The position numbers and the translations under genes are program-made. Shown here piece by piece: positions 35,499 through 43,517 of a stretch of 50,917 nt of DNA (within the stretch, counting starts at the first letter, position 1; every line of letters starts with the position of its first letter). Origin of the DNA: JBNKHH01 sp050290245 (GTDB lineage Bacteria > Pseudomonadota > Alphaproteobacteria > Rhodobacterales > Rhodobacteraceae); NCBI GenBank assembly GCA_050290245.1, contig JBNKHH010000034.1, forward strand, positions 1 through 50,917. The letters run 5' to 3'. The notes under the pieces are model-generated. The model had not been told where the DNA came from. It searched no databases and was given only the letters and a program-made list of their open reading frames with translations.

Positions 35499-35998
35499 CG
35501 GGTCCAACCCATCCGGTCGAACATCGGCGCCGCCGCCCAGGCACGTTGCGCCTCGGTTTCGACGGCGCAGGGGCGCGCATCGCGCAGCCGTTCAAGGGCA
35601 GGATCGGCGTCTTCACCCGCTTCGACCATCAGCCGCATCAATGCCATGCCCGACCGGCCGCAGCCGCCATAACAATGGGCCAACACGCGGCCGCCCTGGC
35701 CAAGGATGTCATGGGCGAGCGCCGAAACTTCGGGCCAGAGCGCCTCGACGTCGGGCGGCGGCGCATTGAAATCGGGTATCGGCAGATGACGCCACTCGAC
35801 ATCGGCCAGACGCAGGTCGGCGCCGAAATCGGCAGCGCCGGAGCGGTCAAGTTCGGGCGCCGTCGTCATGGTCAGCGCCAGATCCACGCCCCAGGCCAGG
35901 ATGCGATTCAGGTCGGCTTGGTAGGCACCGCCGCGCCCCGGCATGGGGCAGATGCCCAGCCAGCCCGAGCGCAGAGGCAATTCTGCGATGGCCGCCAT
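35495..35998 (-). CDS. dual-specificity / protein-tyrosine phosphatase-like protein
   Basis: It has 167 aa from the ATG at 35998, which follows GGAGAG; the long upstream ORF extension is antisense to DUF1330. The active-site loop AHCYGGCGRSG gives H108-C109-x5-R115, the HCx5R motif of cysteine phosphatases. IPDFNAP (Asp76) may supply the general acid. The N-terminus GWLGICPMPGRGGAYQADLNRILAWGVDLALTM is like cyclin-dependent kinase inhibitor 3-type and bacterial DSPs. The substrate is unknown. It is 73 nt after DUF1330 and overlaps the small membrane protein gene. Confidence 0.88.
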   Translation of the reverse strand: MAAIAELPLRSGWLGICPMPGRGGAYQADLNRILAWGVDLALTMTTAPELDRSGAADFGADLRLADVEWRHLPIPDFNAPPPDVEALWPEVSALAHDILGQGGRVLAHCYGGCGRSGMALMRLMVEAGEDADPALERLRDARPCAVETEAQRAWAAAPMFDRMGWTR

Positions 35999-36071
35999 GA
36001 GTTCTCTCCGGTGCTGTTCTTTGCGGCAAGACGGTACCCCGAACGCAGCGCCGTGCAAATCGCCGGAAACT

Positions 36072-36488
36072 TCAGGGGGGGCCATCAACCACGGGAAGGA
36101 GACGGGCATCGCTGAGAGCCGCCGTGCGGTGGCCAATGCCGGAGAGATAGGATTCGTGCTCGGCGAAGCCCAGAAAGGCTTCGACTGACCGGTGCCTGAC
36201 CAACATGACATGATCCCAACCTGCCCCTTCCGGCCCAATGAGAAAGGCGCCGCCGTTTCCGCGAAACATAAGGTTGCCACCACTTTCGCGCAGAAAAGGC
36301 AATGTGTGCTCGACATAGAGATCAAAGGCGGCCGATCCGCTGATGGTTTCCGACGGCGCGATCTCGGGGAAGGAATTGTAGTCAGCGACGTCACGGAACC
36401 TCAGGAGGTTCAGCATCGTGAACGGTCCCTCAATTCCGCGCCGCACAAAAGCAGCTCCCGACTCCGGCGTGGGTTCAAGCCAGGCCAT
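36072..36488 (-). CDS. DUF1330 domain protein
   Basis: It has 138 aa. The dimeric alpha-beta barrel (ferredoxin-like) pattern of DUF1330 is visible: GPFTMLNLLRFRD near residues 21-33, then SGSAAFDLYVEHTLPFLRESGGNLMFRG, DHVMLVRHRSVEAFLGFAEHESYLSGIGHRTAALSDARLLPV. The function of the family is not established. It overlaps the ankyrin gene by one base (TGATG), so is translated from the same mRNA. Confidence 0.85.
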   Translation of the reverse strand: MAWLEPTPESGAAFVRRGIEGPFTMLNLLRFRDVADYNSFPEIAPSETISGSAAFDLYVEHTLPFLRESGGNLMFRGNGGAFLIGPEGAGWDHVMLVRHRSVEAFLGFAEHESYLSGIGHRTAALSDARLLPVVDGPP

Positions 36489-38029
36489 CAGGCGACACCG
36501 TGTTCGACGACCTGCCCCGGATGGGCCTCGGCCCAGTCGGCGAGGAAGGCAGCGATCTCGGGCACGCCGGCATGGTTGATTACGCCGCGAGGCAGGGCCA
36601 GCCCGCGTTCGAGCACCAGCCGGAAGCAGGCGACGTAGTCGCCCTTGGCTCGGTCGGGGTTGTTTTCGGAGCCATGCAGGATCGTGGACATGAGCCTGCC
36701 TCCGTGGCTGTTCACGTGCTCAAGATCGGGCCTGAGCGACAGGAAATAGCCCAGCACATCCGGCAGTCCAAGCCAGCCAGCCGCCTGGACCGGCGTCACG
36801 CGGTCCACACCGTCGGCACGGTCGTACTCCGCACCTGCATCGACCAGCCGCCGGACGTGGGCCAGCTTGCCCGGGAGATGTAGGATGTCACGCACAATGT
36901 TGCGCGCGCCTTCGGGGAGGTCATCCGGATTCAGGTAGGTTTGGCCAGTGTCGGTGCCGTCGGCGATGCGGGCAAGGTGCGCTTCGACCGGCGAAAGCGG
37001 CATGGCGTGACCGGCATGCTCCAGCGCCGATGCAAGGGCTGCATTGCCGAAGACACGCGCGGCGGCATAGGGGCTCATCCCCTGGTATTCGGCCTGTGGG
37101 TCGGCATGGGCGGACAGGAGAAGATCGACCATGTCACGCCCGCACATGCGCCGCGCCGCCTGGTGGAGCGCGGGCACGACTTGGGGCGGTTCGCCGCCGA
37201 CGTTCCCGTCATTGAAATCGTCTGCGCGGGCACCCGCCTTGATCAGCAAGCCGACTGCAGTCGTGTCGTCAAAATCCATGGCCCGCAACAACGCGTTGGT
37301 CCCTTTCGGATCGGCACCGTGCTCGAGCAGCATTTTCAGCCCCTCGTGATGACCAAGTTCTGTCGAGTGATAGAGCGACTCGCCATCATTCGGATCGGCC
37401 CCATGGTCGAGCAACCAGCGGCCCAGCACCATGTTGTCAGCATGTCCGATGGCACCGTAGAGCGCCGACAACCTATGATCGCCGCCCGGCGGAAAGGCAT
37501 AGGAGTCGTTGACGTCCGCCCCATGTTTTACAAGCAGCCGGGCGATGGCGAGCATGTCGTCTTCGAGATCAGGTCGCGCCTTGATCCATTTTGAATAAGC
37601 GAGGTGCAGGATCGGACGGCGGGGGCCGAATTCTCGGGTGGCGAGCGACGGGTCTTCGGCAAGCGCCTGTTCGATCGGCTCGCGCATGTAAAGCGCGCAC
37701 TGGATGCCAAACAGACCGTCTGCCAGGTCGGGGGTTTCAGCCAAAAGCCGTTCGATGCGCCAGGTCTGGCCATGGCTTACCGCGATCTTCAATTTTTGCT
37801 GCTTGCCCGCCCGGTCGAGGCCGACCGTTTCGTGCGCCCAACTCAGGCGGGGCCAACTTTCAAAGCCATTTTCCAGGGCGATAACATGAAGGAAATCGGC
37901 GTGGCGTTCTGGTGCACGGCCGCAGGGCACAGCGGATTTGACGCGCTGCAAGGCCGTGGTGTCGCGGGCCTCGTAGGCTTGTCTCAGCGCCTTGGCGTCA
38001 CGGCGCAACTGGTCGATGGATTTGGACAT
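36488..38029 (-). CDS. ankyrin-repeat protein
   Basis: It has 513 aa from the ATG at 38029, which follows AGGAG at 5 nt; the ORF extends 54 nt further upstream without support. After an N-terminal helical region (SIDQLRRDAKALRQAYEARD) there are several ankyrin repeats, for example IARLLVKHGADVNDSY, LSALYGAIGHADNMVLGRWLLDHGADPND, STELGHHEGLKMLLEHGADPKG, DMVDLLLSAHADPQ, and a C-terminal VTPVQAAGWLGLPDVLGYFLSLRPDLEHVN. There is no signal peptide or membrane segment, so it is probably cytoplasmic and used for protein contacts. Target unknown. Confidence 0.85.
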   Translation of the reverse strand: MSKSIDQLRRDAKALRQAYEARDTTALQRVKSAVPCGRAPERHADFLHVIALENGFESWPRLSWAHETVGLDRAGKQQKLKIAVSHGQTWRIERLLAETPDLADGLFGIQCALYMREPIEQALAEDPSLATREFGPRRPILHLAYSKWIKARPDLEDDMLAIARLLVKHGADVNDSYAFPPGGDHRLSALYGAIGHADNMVLGRWLLDHGADPNDGESLYHSTELGHHEGLKMLLEHGADPKGTNALLRAMDFDDTTAVGLLIKAGARADDFNDGNVGGEPPQVVPALHQAARRMCGRDMVDLLLSAHADPQAEYQGMSPYAAARVFGNAALASALEHAGHAMPLSPVEAHLARIADGTDTGQTYLNPDDLPEGARNIVRDILHLPGKLAHVRRLVDAGAEYDRADGVDRVTPVQAAGWLGLPDVLGYFLSLRPDLEHVNSHGGRLMSTILHGSENNPDRAKGDYVACFRLVLERGLALPRGVINHAGVPEIAAFLADWAEAHPGQVVEHGVA

Positions 38030-38382
38030 CGGGCTCCTCGTTCGATTGGCCCGGCGGTTCGCTGAGACGGGCATGAGAAACACCGACGAATGTCGTGTCT
38101 TGGTCTGTTAGGGGTGCCGATGACAGCTTTCCGCGAACCAGGATGCCGCCCCAGACGGCAAAACCGACACTATCCCAGGTCCGATCCACCTTCAATACCG
38201 TGCCAGATGGCTTTGACCTGCGCTTGGACAGGAAAGGCGGATCAAGGCGTTTGTAAGAGCTTGCGAAAGGCCGCCCTTACCGGTGTCACTTGTTGTTTCT
38301 TCAATCCGGTTTGACCCGCATCAAGGCGGGACACAGAGTGCGGTGTACGTTTTCAGGCAACAACAAACTTAGGAGAGCGAAA
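38030..38382. other. 353-nt intergenic region between ankyrin and DUF465 genes
   Basis: This is a divergent regulatory region. It holds a Fnr-type box (38311-38324) and the ribosome site of the DUF465 gene. A 65-codon minus-strand ORF that runs into the ankyrin gene in another frame is not credible. Nothing else is recognised. Confidence 0.5.
38311..38324. promoter_or_regulatory. Fnr/FnrL-type box upstream of the DUF465 gene
   Basis: TTGAC-CCGC-ATCAA matches the alphaproteobacterial Crp/Fnr consensus TTGAT-N4-ATCAA in 9 of 10 positions. Its centre is about 65 nt upstream of the DUF465 ATG. This suggests oxygen- or redox-dependent control; binding is inferred. Confidence 0.5.
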
Positions 38383-38619
38383 ATGAGTCACGTCCCGCAT
38401 GAACTGGCCGAGGAATTTCCGGACAAGGCCGACCGCATGCACGAATTGAAACAGTCGGACCAGCATTTCGCCAGATTGTTCGACGAGTACCATGATTTGA
38501 ACCGTGCGGTGCATCGGGCCGAGACAAACGTCGAGCCGTTGAGCGATTTGGCCGAGATTGACCTGCGCAAGAAACGTGCCCATCTGAAGGACCAGATCTG
38601 GGCTTATATCGCCGACTGA
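38383..38619 (+). CDS. DUF465 (YdcH-like) small coiled-coil protein
   Basis: It has 78 aa from the ATG at 38383, which follows AGGAGAG at ideal spacing; an ORF start 93 nt upstream is not supported. It is highly charged and helical throughout (HELKQSDQHFARLFDEYHDLNRAVHRAE...LRKKRAHLKDQIWAYIAD), the DUF465 helical hairpin. The family function is unknown. A Fnr-type box upstream hints at control by oxygen. A perfect 11-bp hairpin separates it from dnaX. Confidence 0.88.
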   Translation: MSHVPHELAEEFPDKADRMHELKQSDQHFARLFDEYHDLNRAVHRAETNVEPLSDLAEIDLRKKRAHLKDQIWAYIAD

Positions 38620-38641
38620 ACGCGCACACCGGTGGACGCTT

Positions 38642-38672
38642 GGGTCCGGGCGGTCTAACCTCGCCCGGACCC
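38642..38672 (+). terminator. GC-rich hairpin between the DUF465 gene and dnaX
   Basis: GGGTCCGGGCG-gtctaacct-CGCCCGGACCC is a perfect 11-bp inverted repeat with a 9-nt loop, 23 nt after the DUF465 stop and 19 nt before the dnaX ATG. No T-run follows. It may terminate DUF465 transcription or stabilise or attenuate the dnaX mRNA. Confidence 0.5.
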
Positions 38673-38691
38673 GAATCCCGAACGGCAGGCG

Positions 38692-40452
38692 ATGAGCGAG
38701 ACCACCAAAAAAACCTATCAGGTACTGGCCCGGAAATACCGGCCAGAAACCTTTGCCGATCTGGTTGGCCAGGACGCGATGGTGCGCACCCTGAAGAACG
38801 CCTTTGAGGCGGACCGCATTGCGCAGGCCTTCATCATGACTGGCATCCGCGGGACGGGAAAAACCACCACCGCAAGGATCATCGCCAAGGGCATGAACTG
38901 TATCGGCGCGGATGGCACGGGAGGTCCGACGACCGAGCCATGCGGGACTTGCGAGCATTGCGTCGCGATCAGCGAGGGGCGCCACGTCGACGTGATGGAA
39001 ATGGACGCCGCCAGCCGCACGGGCGTCAATGACATCCGCGAGATCATCGACAGCGTCCATTACCGGGCTGCAAGTGCGCGGTACAAGATTTACATCATCG
39101 ACGAAGTCCACATGCTGTCGACCAGCGCGTTCAACGCGTTGTTGAAGACACTGGAAGAACCGCCCGCCCACGTGAAATTCATCTTTGCCACGACCGAGAT
39201 ACGCAAGGTGCCGGTCACGGTCTTGTCGCGCTGTCAGCGGTTCGACCTACGCCGGATCGAACCTGAGGTGATGATCGAGATGTTGCGACGGATCGCGACA
39301 TCGGAGCAGGCCGAGATCACTGACGAAGCTTTGCAACTGATCACGCGCGCCGCCGAAGGCTCGGCGCGGGATGCAACCTCTCTTCTGGATCAGGCAATCA
39401 GTCACGGAGCGGGCGAAACCACCGCTGACCAGGTGCGGGCCATGCTGGGCCTTGCAGACCGAGGACGGGTCATGGACCTGTTCGAGATGATCATGCAGGG
39501 CGATGCGGCAGGGGCTTTGTCCGAACTTTCGGCGCAGTATGCCGACGGAGCCGACCCGCTGGCGGTTCTGCGCGACATCGCCGAGATCACCCATTGGATC
39601 AGTGTCATTCGCATCACGCCCGAAGCCGCCGACGATCCGACCGTCTCGCCGGACGAACGCGCGCGGGGCCGGGACCTGGCCGACCGCCTTGCGATGCCGG
39701 TTCTGACGCGCATGTGGCAAATGAGCCTGAAAGCTCTGGAAGAGGTTGCCCACGCCCCGAACGCGATGATGGCCGCCGAGATGGCGGTGATCCGCATGAC
39801 CCACGTGGCCGACTTGCCGACGCCGGGCGAGTTGGTGGCCAAGCTGAAAGACACCCCTGCCCCGCCGGTGCCACCCTCGGGCGGCTCGGGCGGAGGCGGT
39901 GCGAGCCAAGGTGCCCAGGCCGTCGCCTCGCGCGCAGCCGAGATGGCACATTCGGGCGGCCCGTCGGCGCGCGGCGGTCGACCGGCTCTTGCCGTAGCTT
40001 CGGAACACGCGCTGGACCGGTTTCCGACCTTCTTGCATGTGATCGACCTGGTCCGAGCGAACCGGGACATGAAGCTGGTGGTCGAGGTGGAAGATGGCGT
40101 GCGACTGGTATCGTACAAACCGGGCCGGATCGAGTTCGAACCTTCACCGAAGGCTCCGCGCGACCTGGCGCAACGGCTTGGCCAGAAGCTGCAATCCTGG
40201 ACCGGGGTCCGCTGGGCAATCTCGATCTCCTCGGAAAATGGCAAGCCAAGCATCACCGAGGAACGCAACGCTGCGAAAGAAAAGCTGAAGGCCGATGCCG
40301 CAGCAAACCCGATGGTAACGGCAATCCTCGAAGCCTTTCCAAAGGCCAGCATCTCGGACGAACTGAAAACAGCACAGGATATCGCCGCCGAGACCGCCGA
40401 AAGCGCACTGGCCGAGGTGGAAGACGAGTGGGATCCCTTCGAGGAAGATTGA
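38692..40452 (+). CDS. dnaX: DNA polymerase III subunits gamma/tau
   Basis: This is the clamp-loader ATPase that loads the beta sliding clamp and links core polymerases. It has 586 aa. The N-terminal ARKYRPETFADLVGQDAMV, Walker A GIRGTGKTTTARI (51-63), a zinc-binding CGTCEHC region, Walker B IYIIDEVHMLS and the sensor region FIFATTEIRKVPVTVLSRCQRFDLRR are visible. A flexible Gly/Pro/Ser-rich linker lies near residues 385-425. The C-terminal tau region ends in acidic EDEWDPFEED. It starts the dnaX-ybaB-traB/gumN-recR run. Confidence 0.96.
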   Translation: MSETTKKTYQVLARKYRPETFADLVGQDAMVRTLKNAFEADRIAQAFIMTGIRGTGKTTTARIIAKGMNCIGADGTGGPTTEPCGTCEHCVAISEGRHVDVMEMDAASRTGVNDIREIIDSVHYRAASARYKIYIIDEVHMLSTSAFNALLKTLEEPPAHVKFIFATTEIRKVPVTVLSRCQRFDLRRIEPEVMIEMLRRIATSEQAEITDEALQLITRAAEGSARDATSLLDQAISHGAGETTADQVRAMLGLADRGRVMDLFEMIMQGDAAGALSELSAQYADGADPLAVLRDIAEITHWISVIRITPEAADDPTVSPDERARGRDLADRLAMPVLTRMWQMSLKALEEVAHAPNAMMAAEMAVIRMTHVADLPTPGELVAKLKDTPAPPVPPSGGSGGGGASQGAQAVASRAAEMAHSGGPSARGGRPALAVASEHALDRFPTFLHVIDLVRANRDMKLVVEVEDGVRLVSYKPGRIEFEPSPKAPRDLAQRLGQKLQSWTGVRWAISISSENGKPSITEERNAAKEKLKADAAANPMVTAILEAFPKASISDELKTAQDIAAETAESALAEVEDEWDPFEED

Positions 40453-40578
40453 TCCCGGGCAGAAATCGGCCGGAGTTCCTGTCGGAGATACCACTGGGAG
40501 AAACGCCGGGCTCCCGGCCCTTGTTCACCGCTCTCCCCACTCGTATCTAGAACGCAACACCGATCAAAGGAGATGACA

Positions 40579-40923
40579 ATGTTCAAAGGTTTGGGCGGAT
40601 TGGGCGACATGGGCAAGATGATGAAAGCCGCCCAGGAAATGAAAGAAAAGATGGAGAATCTCCAAGAAGAACTCCACAACATCACTGTTGTCGGTGAAAG
40701 CGGTGCGGGCCTGGTCAAGGCGACCTCGACAGCCAAGGGTGAATTGACAGCGCTGGATATCGACCCGTCGATCTTCAATCCCAACGAAAAAGAAGTGGTC
40801 GAGGATCTGATCCTTGCCGCGATCAAGGACGCCCAGTCGAGAGCCGCCGAGCGTCAACAGCAGGAAATGCGCGCGATCACCGAAAGCATGGGATTGCCTG
40901 CAGATATGAAGCTGCCGTTCTGA
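40579..40923 (+). CDS. YbaB/EbfC nucleoid-associated protein
   Basis: It has 114 aa. The typical N-terminus MFKGLGGLGDMGKMMKAAQEMKEKMENLQEELHN is followed by the dimerisation strands (ITVVGESGAGLVKATSTAKGELTALDIDPSIF) and the helix EKEVVEDLILAAIKDAQSRAAERQQQEM. It binds DNA as a dimer and its gene is widely linked with dnaX and recR. The ATG at 40579 is chosen over the one 6 nt upstream, because GGAG directly abuts the latter and is well spaced for the former. Confidence 0.92.
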   Translation: MFKGLGGLGDMGKMMKAAQEMKEKMENLQEELHNITVVGESGAGLVKATSTAKGELTALDIDPSIFNPNEKEVVEDLILAAIKDAQSRAAERQQQEMRAITESMGLPADMKLPF

Positions 40924-40925
40924 TC

Positions 40926-41981
40926 GTGCGCGGCCTTTTCGTTTCGGTTGCGCTTACCTGCCTGCCCGGCCTGGCCGCTGCCCAGGACTGGGCGACGAAA
41001 GAGGTCTGCGACGTCATTGCTCCCGAAATCGTTGAAGAGGTCTTTGCGCCTCTCGGTCGGGCAGCGCTGGAGGAACAGGCCGCCAAGATCGAGAACCGCC
41101 GGGGCAGGCTCTGGCGCATCGAGAGCTCTGATGGCAAGGTCTCACACCTTTGGGGCACATATCATTCTTCTGATCCATTGATCCTTGATGTGCCCGAGGC
41201 ACTCCGCGACGCCATAGCCGAAGCACGGGTGGTGGCTGTCGAAATCAACTATGTCGCCCCGACGCGCGAAGATTTTCGCGCAGGACAGTACCGCGAGGGG
41301 CAGTTCAACATGGCCAGCGATCCCTTCGCGGCCACTGGACCCGGCGACGGCACCATTGCAGGGCTGAGCCTTGAAGTGTCCGACTGGATCCGGGAGCGCG
41401 CAATCGAGCTAGGCTGGACCGAGGACGCCGACCTGATCCTGTCGCCCGCAGGCATGGCCGAAATGCTTTTGTCAGACCCCTGCGAGGATTTCGCGAGCGG
41501 TGTCCTTCCGATCCAGGACGATTACATACAGCTATTGGGACGGCTTGCGGGGGCCGAGATCCTGGGTCTGGAAACGCCGGACGATTTTTTCAATGACCTA
41601 GCGGACAAGGACGAGGTCGCCAATGCGATCATCGCAGTATATGCCGCCTATCTCATGCCCCAGACAACCAACGACACGCGCAAGACGGGCTTTGCCCTGT
41701 ACCGGGAGGGCCGCCTCGGGCTGATGGCCGCATGGGATGCGGCCTATCTGGACCAGGTCCTTGGCGAACGCGGGCCCGAAGCACTTGCCCTGACGGACGG
41801 ATATCTGCTGACGTTCCGCAACATGCGATTCATCGAAAAACTGCGGCCGGAACTGGACCAAGGCGGCGTCGTGACGGCGGTCGGCGCGGGGCACATCGCG
41901 GGGAAAACCGGGTTGGTGGCCTTGTTGCGTGGGGCCGGATACCGAGTTGAGCGGGTTGTCCTGCCTGGAGAGGCGAAATGA
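40926..41981 (+). CDS. TraB/GumN family exported protein
   Basis: It has 351 aa with a GTG start 2 nt after the ybaB stop. A signal peptide is visible (MRGLFVSVALTCLPGLAAAQ). TraB/GumN motifs are HLWGTYHSSDP near residues 74-84, VAVEINY, and the C-terminal VGAGHIAGKTGLVALLRGAGYRVERV. The fold is related to Tiki/EreA-type hydrolases, and metal-dependent protease activity has been proposed for relatives; none is proven here. It stands between ybaB and recR, which are often adjacent, and overlaps recR by 4 nt. Confidence 0.85.
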   Translation: MRGLFVSVALTCLPGLAAAQDWATKEVCDVIAPEIVEEVFAPLGRAALEEQAAKIENRRGRLWRIESSDGKVSHLWGTYHSSDPLILDVPEALRDAIAEARVVAVEINYVAPTREDFRAGQYREGQFNMASDPFAATGPGDGTIAGLSLEVSDWIRERAIELGWTEDADLILSPAGMAEMLLSDPCEDFASGVLPIQDDYIQLLGRLAGAEILGLETPDDFFNDLADKDEVANAIIAVYAAYLMPQTTNDTRKTGFALYREGRLGLMAAWDAAYLDQVLGERGPEALALTDGYLLTFRNMRFIEKLRPELDQGGVVTAVGAGHIAGKTGLVALLRGAGYRVERVVLPGEAK

Positions 41982-42571
41982 GCGGTCAGAACGACCTTGA
42001 TAACCTGATCGCCCTTATGGCGAAGCTGCCGGGCCTTGGGCCGCGTTCGGCCCGGCGGGCTGTACTTCACCTGGTCAAAAAGCGCGCTCTTGTGTTGATA
42101 CCCCTAGCCGAGGCCCTGACCCGGGTCGCTGAAACGGCGCGCGAGTGTCTGAACTGCGGCAATATCGGAACCAGCGACCTATGCGAGATCTGCGAAAGCG
42201 AAAAACGTGCGAACGGCGAGATCTGCGTGGTCGAGGACGTCGCCGATCTTTGGGCCATGGAGCGGGCCGGTGTCTTTAAGGGACGGTATCATGTGCTGGG
42301 AGGCACCCTGTCAGCACTGGACGCGATCGGGCCGGAAGAGCTGGGCATCCCCAAGCTGATCGACCGTGTGGAGACTGAGGAAATCACCGAAGTCATCCTG
42401 GCATTGAATGCAACGGTCGACGGACAGACGACCGGACATTACATCGCGGACCAACTGGAAAACCGGGTCAAAGTGACTTCGCTGGCGCAGGGCGTCCCGA
42501 TCGGCGGCGAGTTGGATTATCTCGACGACGGAACCATTGGAGCTGCTCTGAGGGCACGTAAATCCTTCTGA
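41978..42571 (+). CDS. recR: recombination mediator RecR
   Basis: RecR acts with RecO and RecF to load RecA on SSB-coated gapped DNA. It has 197 aa. The N-terminal helix-hairpin-helix is LPGLGPRSARRAVLHLV, the C4 zinc finger is CLNCGNIGTSDLCEIC, and the Toprim domain starts at ICVVEDVADLWAME with HVLGGTLSALDAIGPEELG. The start overlaps the upstream stop (ATGA). A shared terminator separates it from convergent trcR. Confidence 0.96.
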   Translation: MSGQNDLDNLIALMAKLPGLGPRSARRAVLHLVKKRALVLIPLAEALTRVAETARECLNCGNIGTSDLCEICESEKRANGEICVVEDVADLWAMERAGVFKGRYHVLGGTLSALDAIGPEELGIPKLIDRVETEEITEVILALNATVDGQTTGHYIADQLENRVKVTSLAQGVPIGGELDYLDDGTIGAALRARKSF

Positions 42572-42597
42572 TCCGGCGGCCTGGTTCGCCCCGCAAG

Positions 42598-42625
42598 AAA
42601 AACCCCGGCAGATGTACCGGGGGTT
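42598..42625. terminator. bidirectional terminator between recR and trcR
   Basis: AACCCCGG and CCGGGGGTT flank CAGATGTA and form a stem with one bulged G. It is preceded by A5 and followed by ATCTTT, so both convergent transcripts end in U-rich sequence; the minus strand has the better T-run. Confidence 0.75.
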
Positions 42626-42649
42626 ATCTTTCCAGACTGAACGAAGGTC

Positions 42650-43396
42650 TCAATCCTCGTCGTCGTCGCCTGCATCGTCGGGAAGGTTGAAGAAGGAATC
42701 CGCGTCCGGCACCTCGTTCGAGGCTTCATCGTCATCGTCGCTCTCGGTGAGCGTAAAGGTCTCAAGCCCCGAGATCGCGGTCGGAATCCTAGGTTCGTCC
42801 TCCATGCCAAGCGACTGCTCGGTCGAAACCAGCTTGCGGCGCTCTTCGTCCGACATGACCTCGCCGTCCTTGGCTTTTTTGGCAGCGGCTTTCTGAACAG
42901 CAGCGTCGAGTTCCGATTGCTTGCACAGGCCAAGCGCGACCGGGTCGATCGGCTGGATGTTCGAAATGTTCCAATGTGTCCGCTCGCGGATCGACTGGAT
43001 GGTCGGCTTGGTCGTGCCGACTAGCTTGGAGATCTGTCCGTCGGAAAGCTCGGGGTGGAACTTGACCAGCCAGAGGATCGAAGCCGGACGGTCCTGACGC
43101 TTGGACAGCGGTGTATACCGCGGGCCGCGACGTTTTTCCTCGCCTACGGCGGCAGCGTTGAACTTGAGCTTGAGCTTGTGCATCGGGTTCTTTTCGGCCG
43201 CGTCGATCTCATCCTGCGTCAGCTGGTTGTTGGCAATCGGGTCGAACCCCTTGACGCCAGCGGCGACGTCGCCATCCGCAATGCCCTGCACCTCAAGCTC
43301 GTGGAGGTCGCAGAAATCCGCGATCTGCTTGAAAGAGATCGTGGTATTGTCGACCAGCCATACGGCGGTGGCTTTGGCCATGATCGGTTTGTTCAT
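42650..43396 (-). CDS. trcR: DUF1013 cell-cycle transcriptional regulator TrcR
   Basis: It has 248 aa from the ATG at 43396, which follows AGGAGAG; a TTG 18 nt upstream is in frame but unsupported. The N-terminus MAKATAVWLVDNTTISFKQIADFCDLHELEVQGIADGDVA resembles a helix-turn-helix. A second one follows in LSDGQISKLVGTTKPTIQSIRERTHWN (about 114-140). The C-terminus is strongly acidic (LTESDDDDEASNEV..DDAGDDDED). DUF1013 proteins are conserved in alphaproteobacteria and named TrcR after the Caulobacter cell-cycle regulator. The gene is divergent from the RNase T2 gene. Confidence 0.85.
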   Translation of the reverse strand: MNKPIMAKATAVWLVDNTTISFKQIADFCDLHELEVQGIADGDVAAGVKGFDPIANNQLTQDEIDAAEKNPMHKLKLKFNAAAVGEEKRRGPRYTPLSKRQDRPASILWLVKFHPELSDGQISKLVGTTKPTIQSIRERTHWNISNIQPIDPVALGLCKQSELDAAVQKAAAKKAKDGEVMSDEERRKLVSTEQSLGMEDEPRIPTAISGLETFTLTESDDDDEASNEVPDADSFFNLPDDAGDDDED

Positions 43397-43517
43397 CTGC
43401 GTCTCTCCTGACAAATCTTCTTCGTGCCGGGAATTCGGCTGGCCCTTTTGGACCCACTCCTCGATTTCGGGGAATTGCGGGGTATATAAGCCCAGAGTCA
43501 GTCGGAGGGAAGAGGGA

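Noticed and set aside
38707..38713. Run of seven A near the 5' end of dnaX as a gamma/tau frameshift site
   Set aside because: It lies in the first codons, far from the tau/gamma junction, and encodes Lys-Lys in the normal frame.
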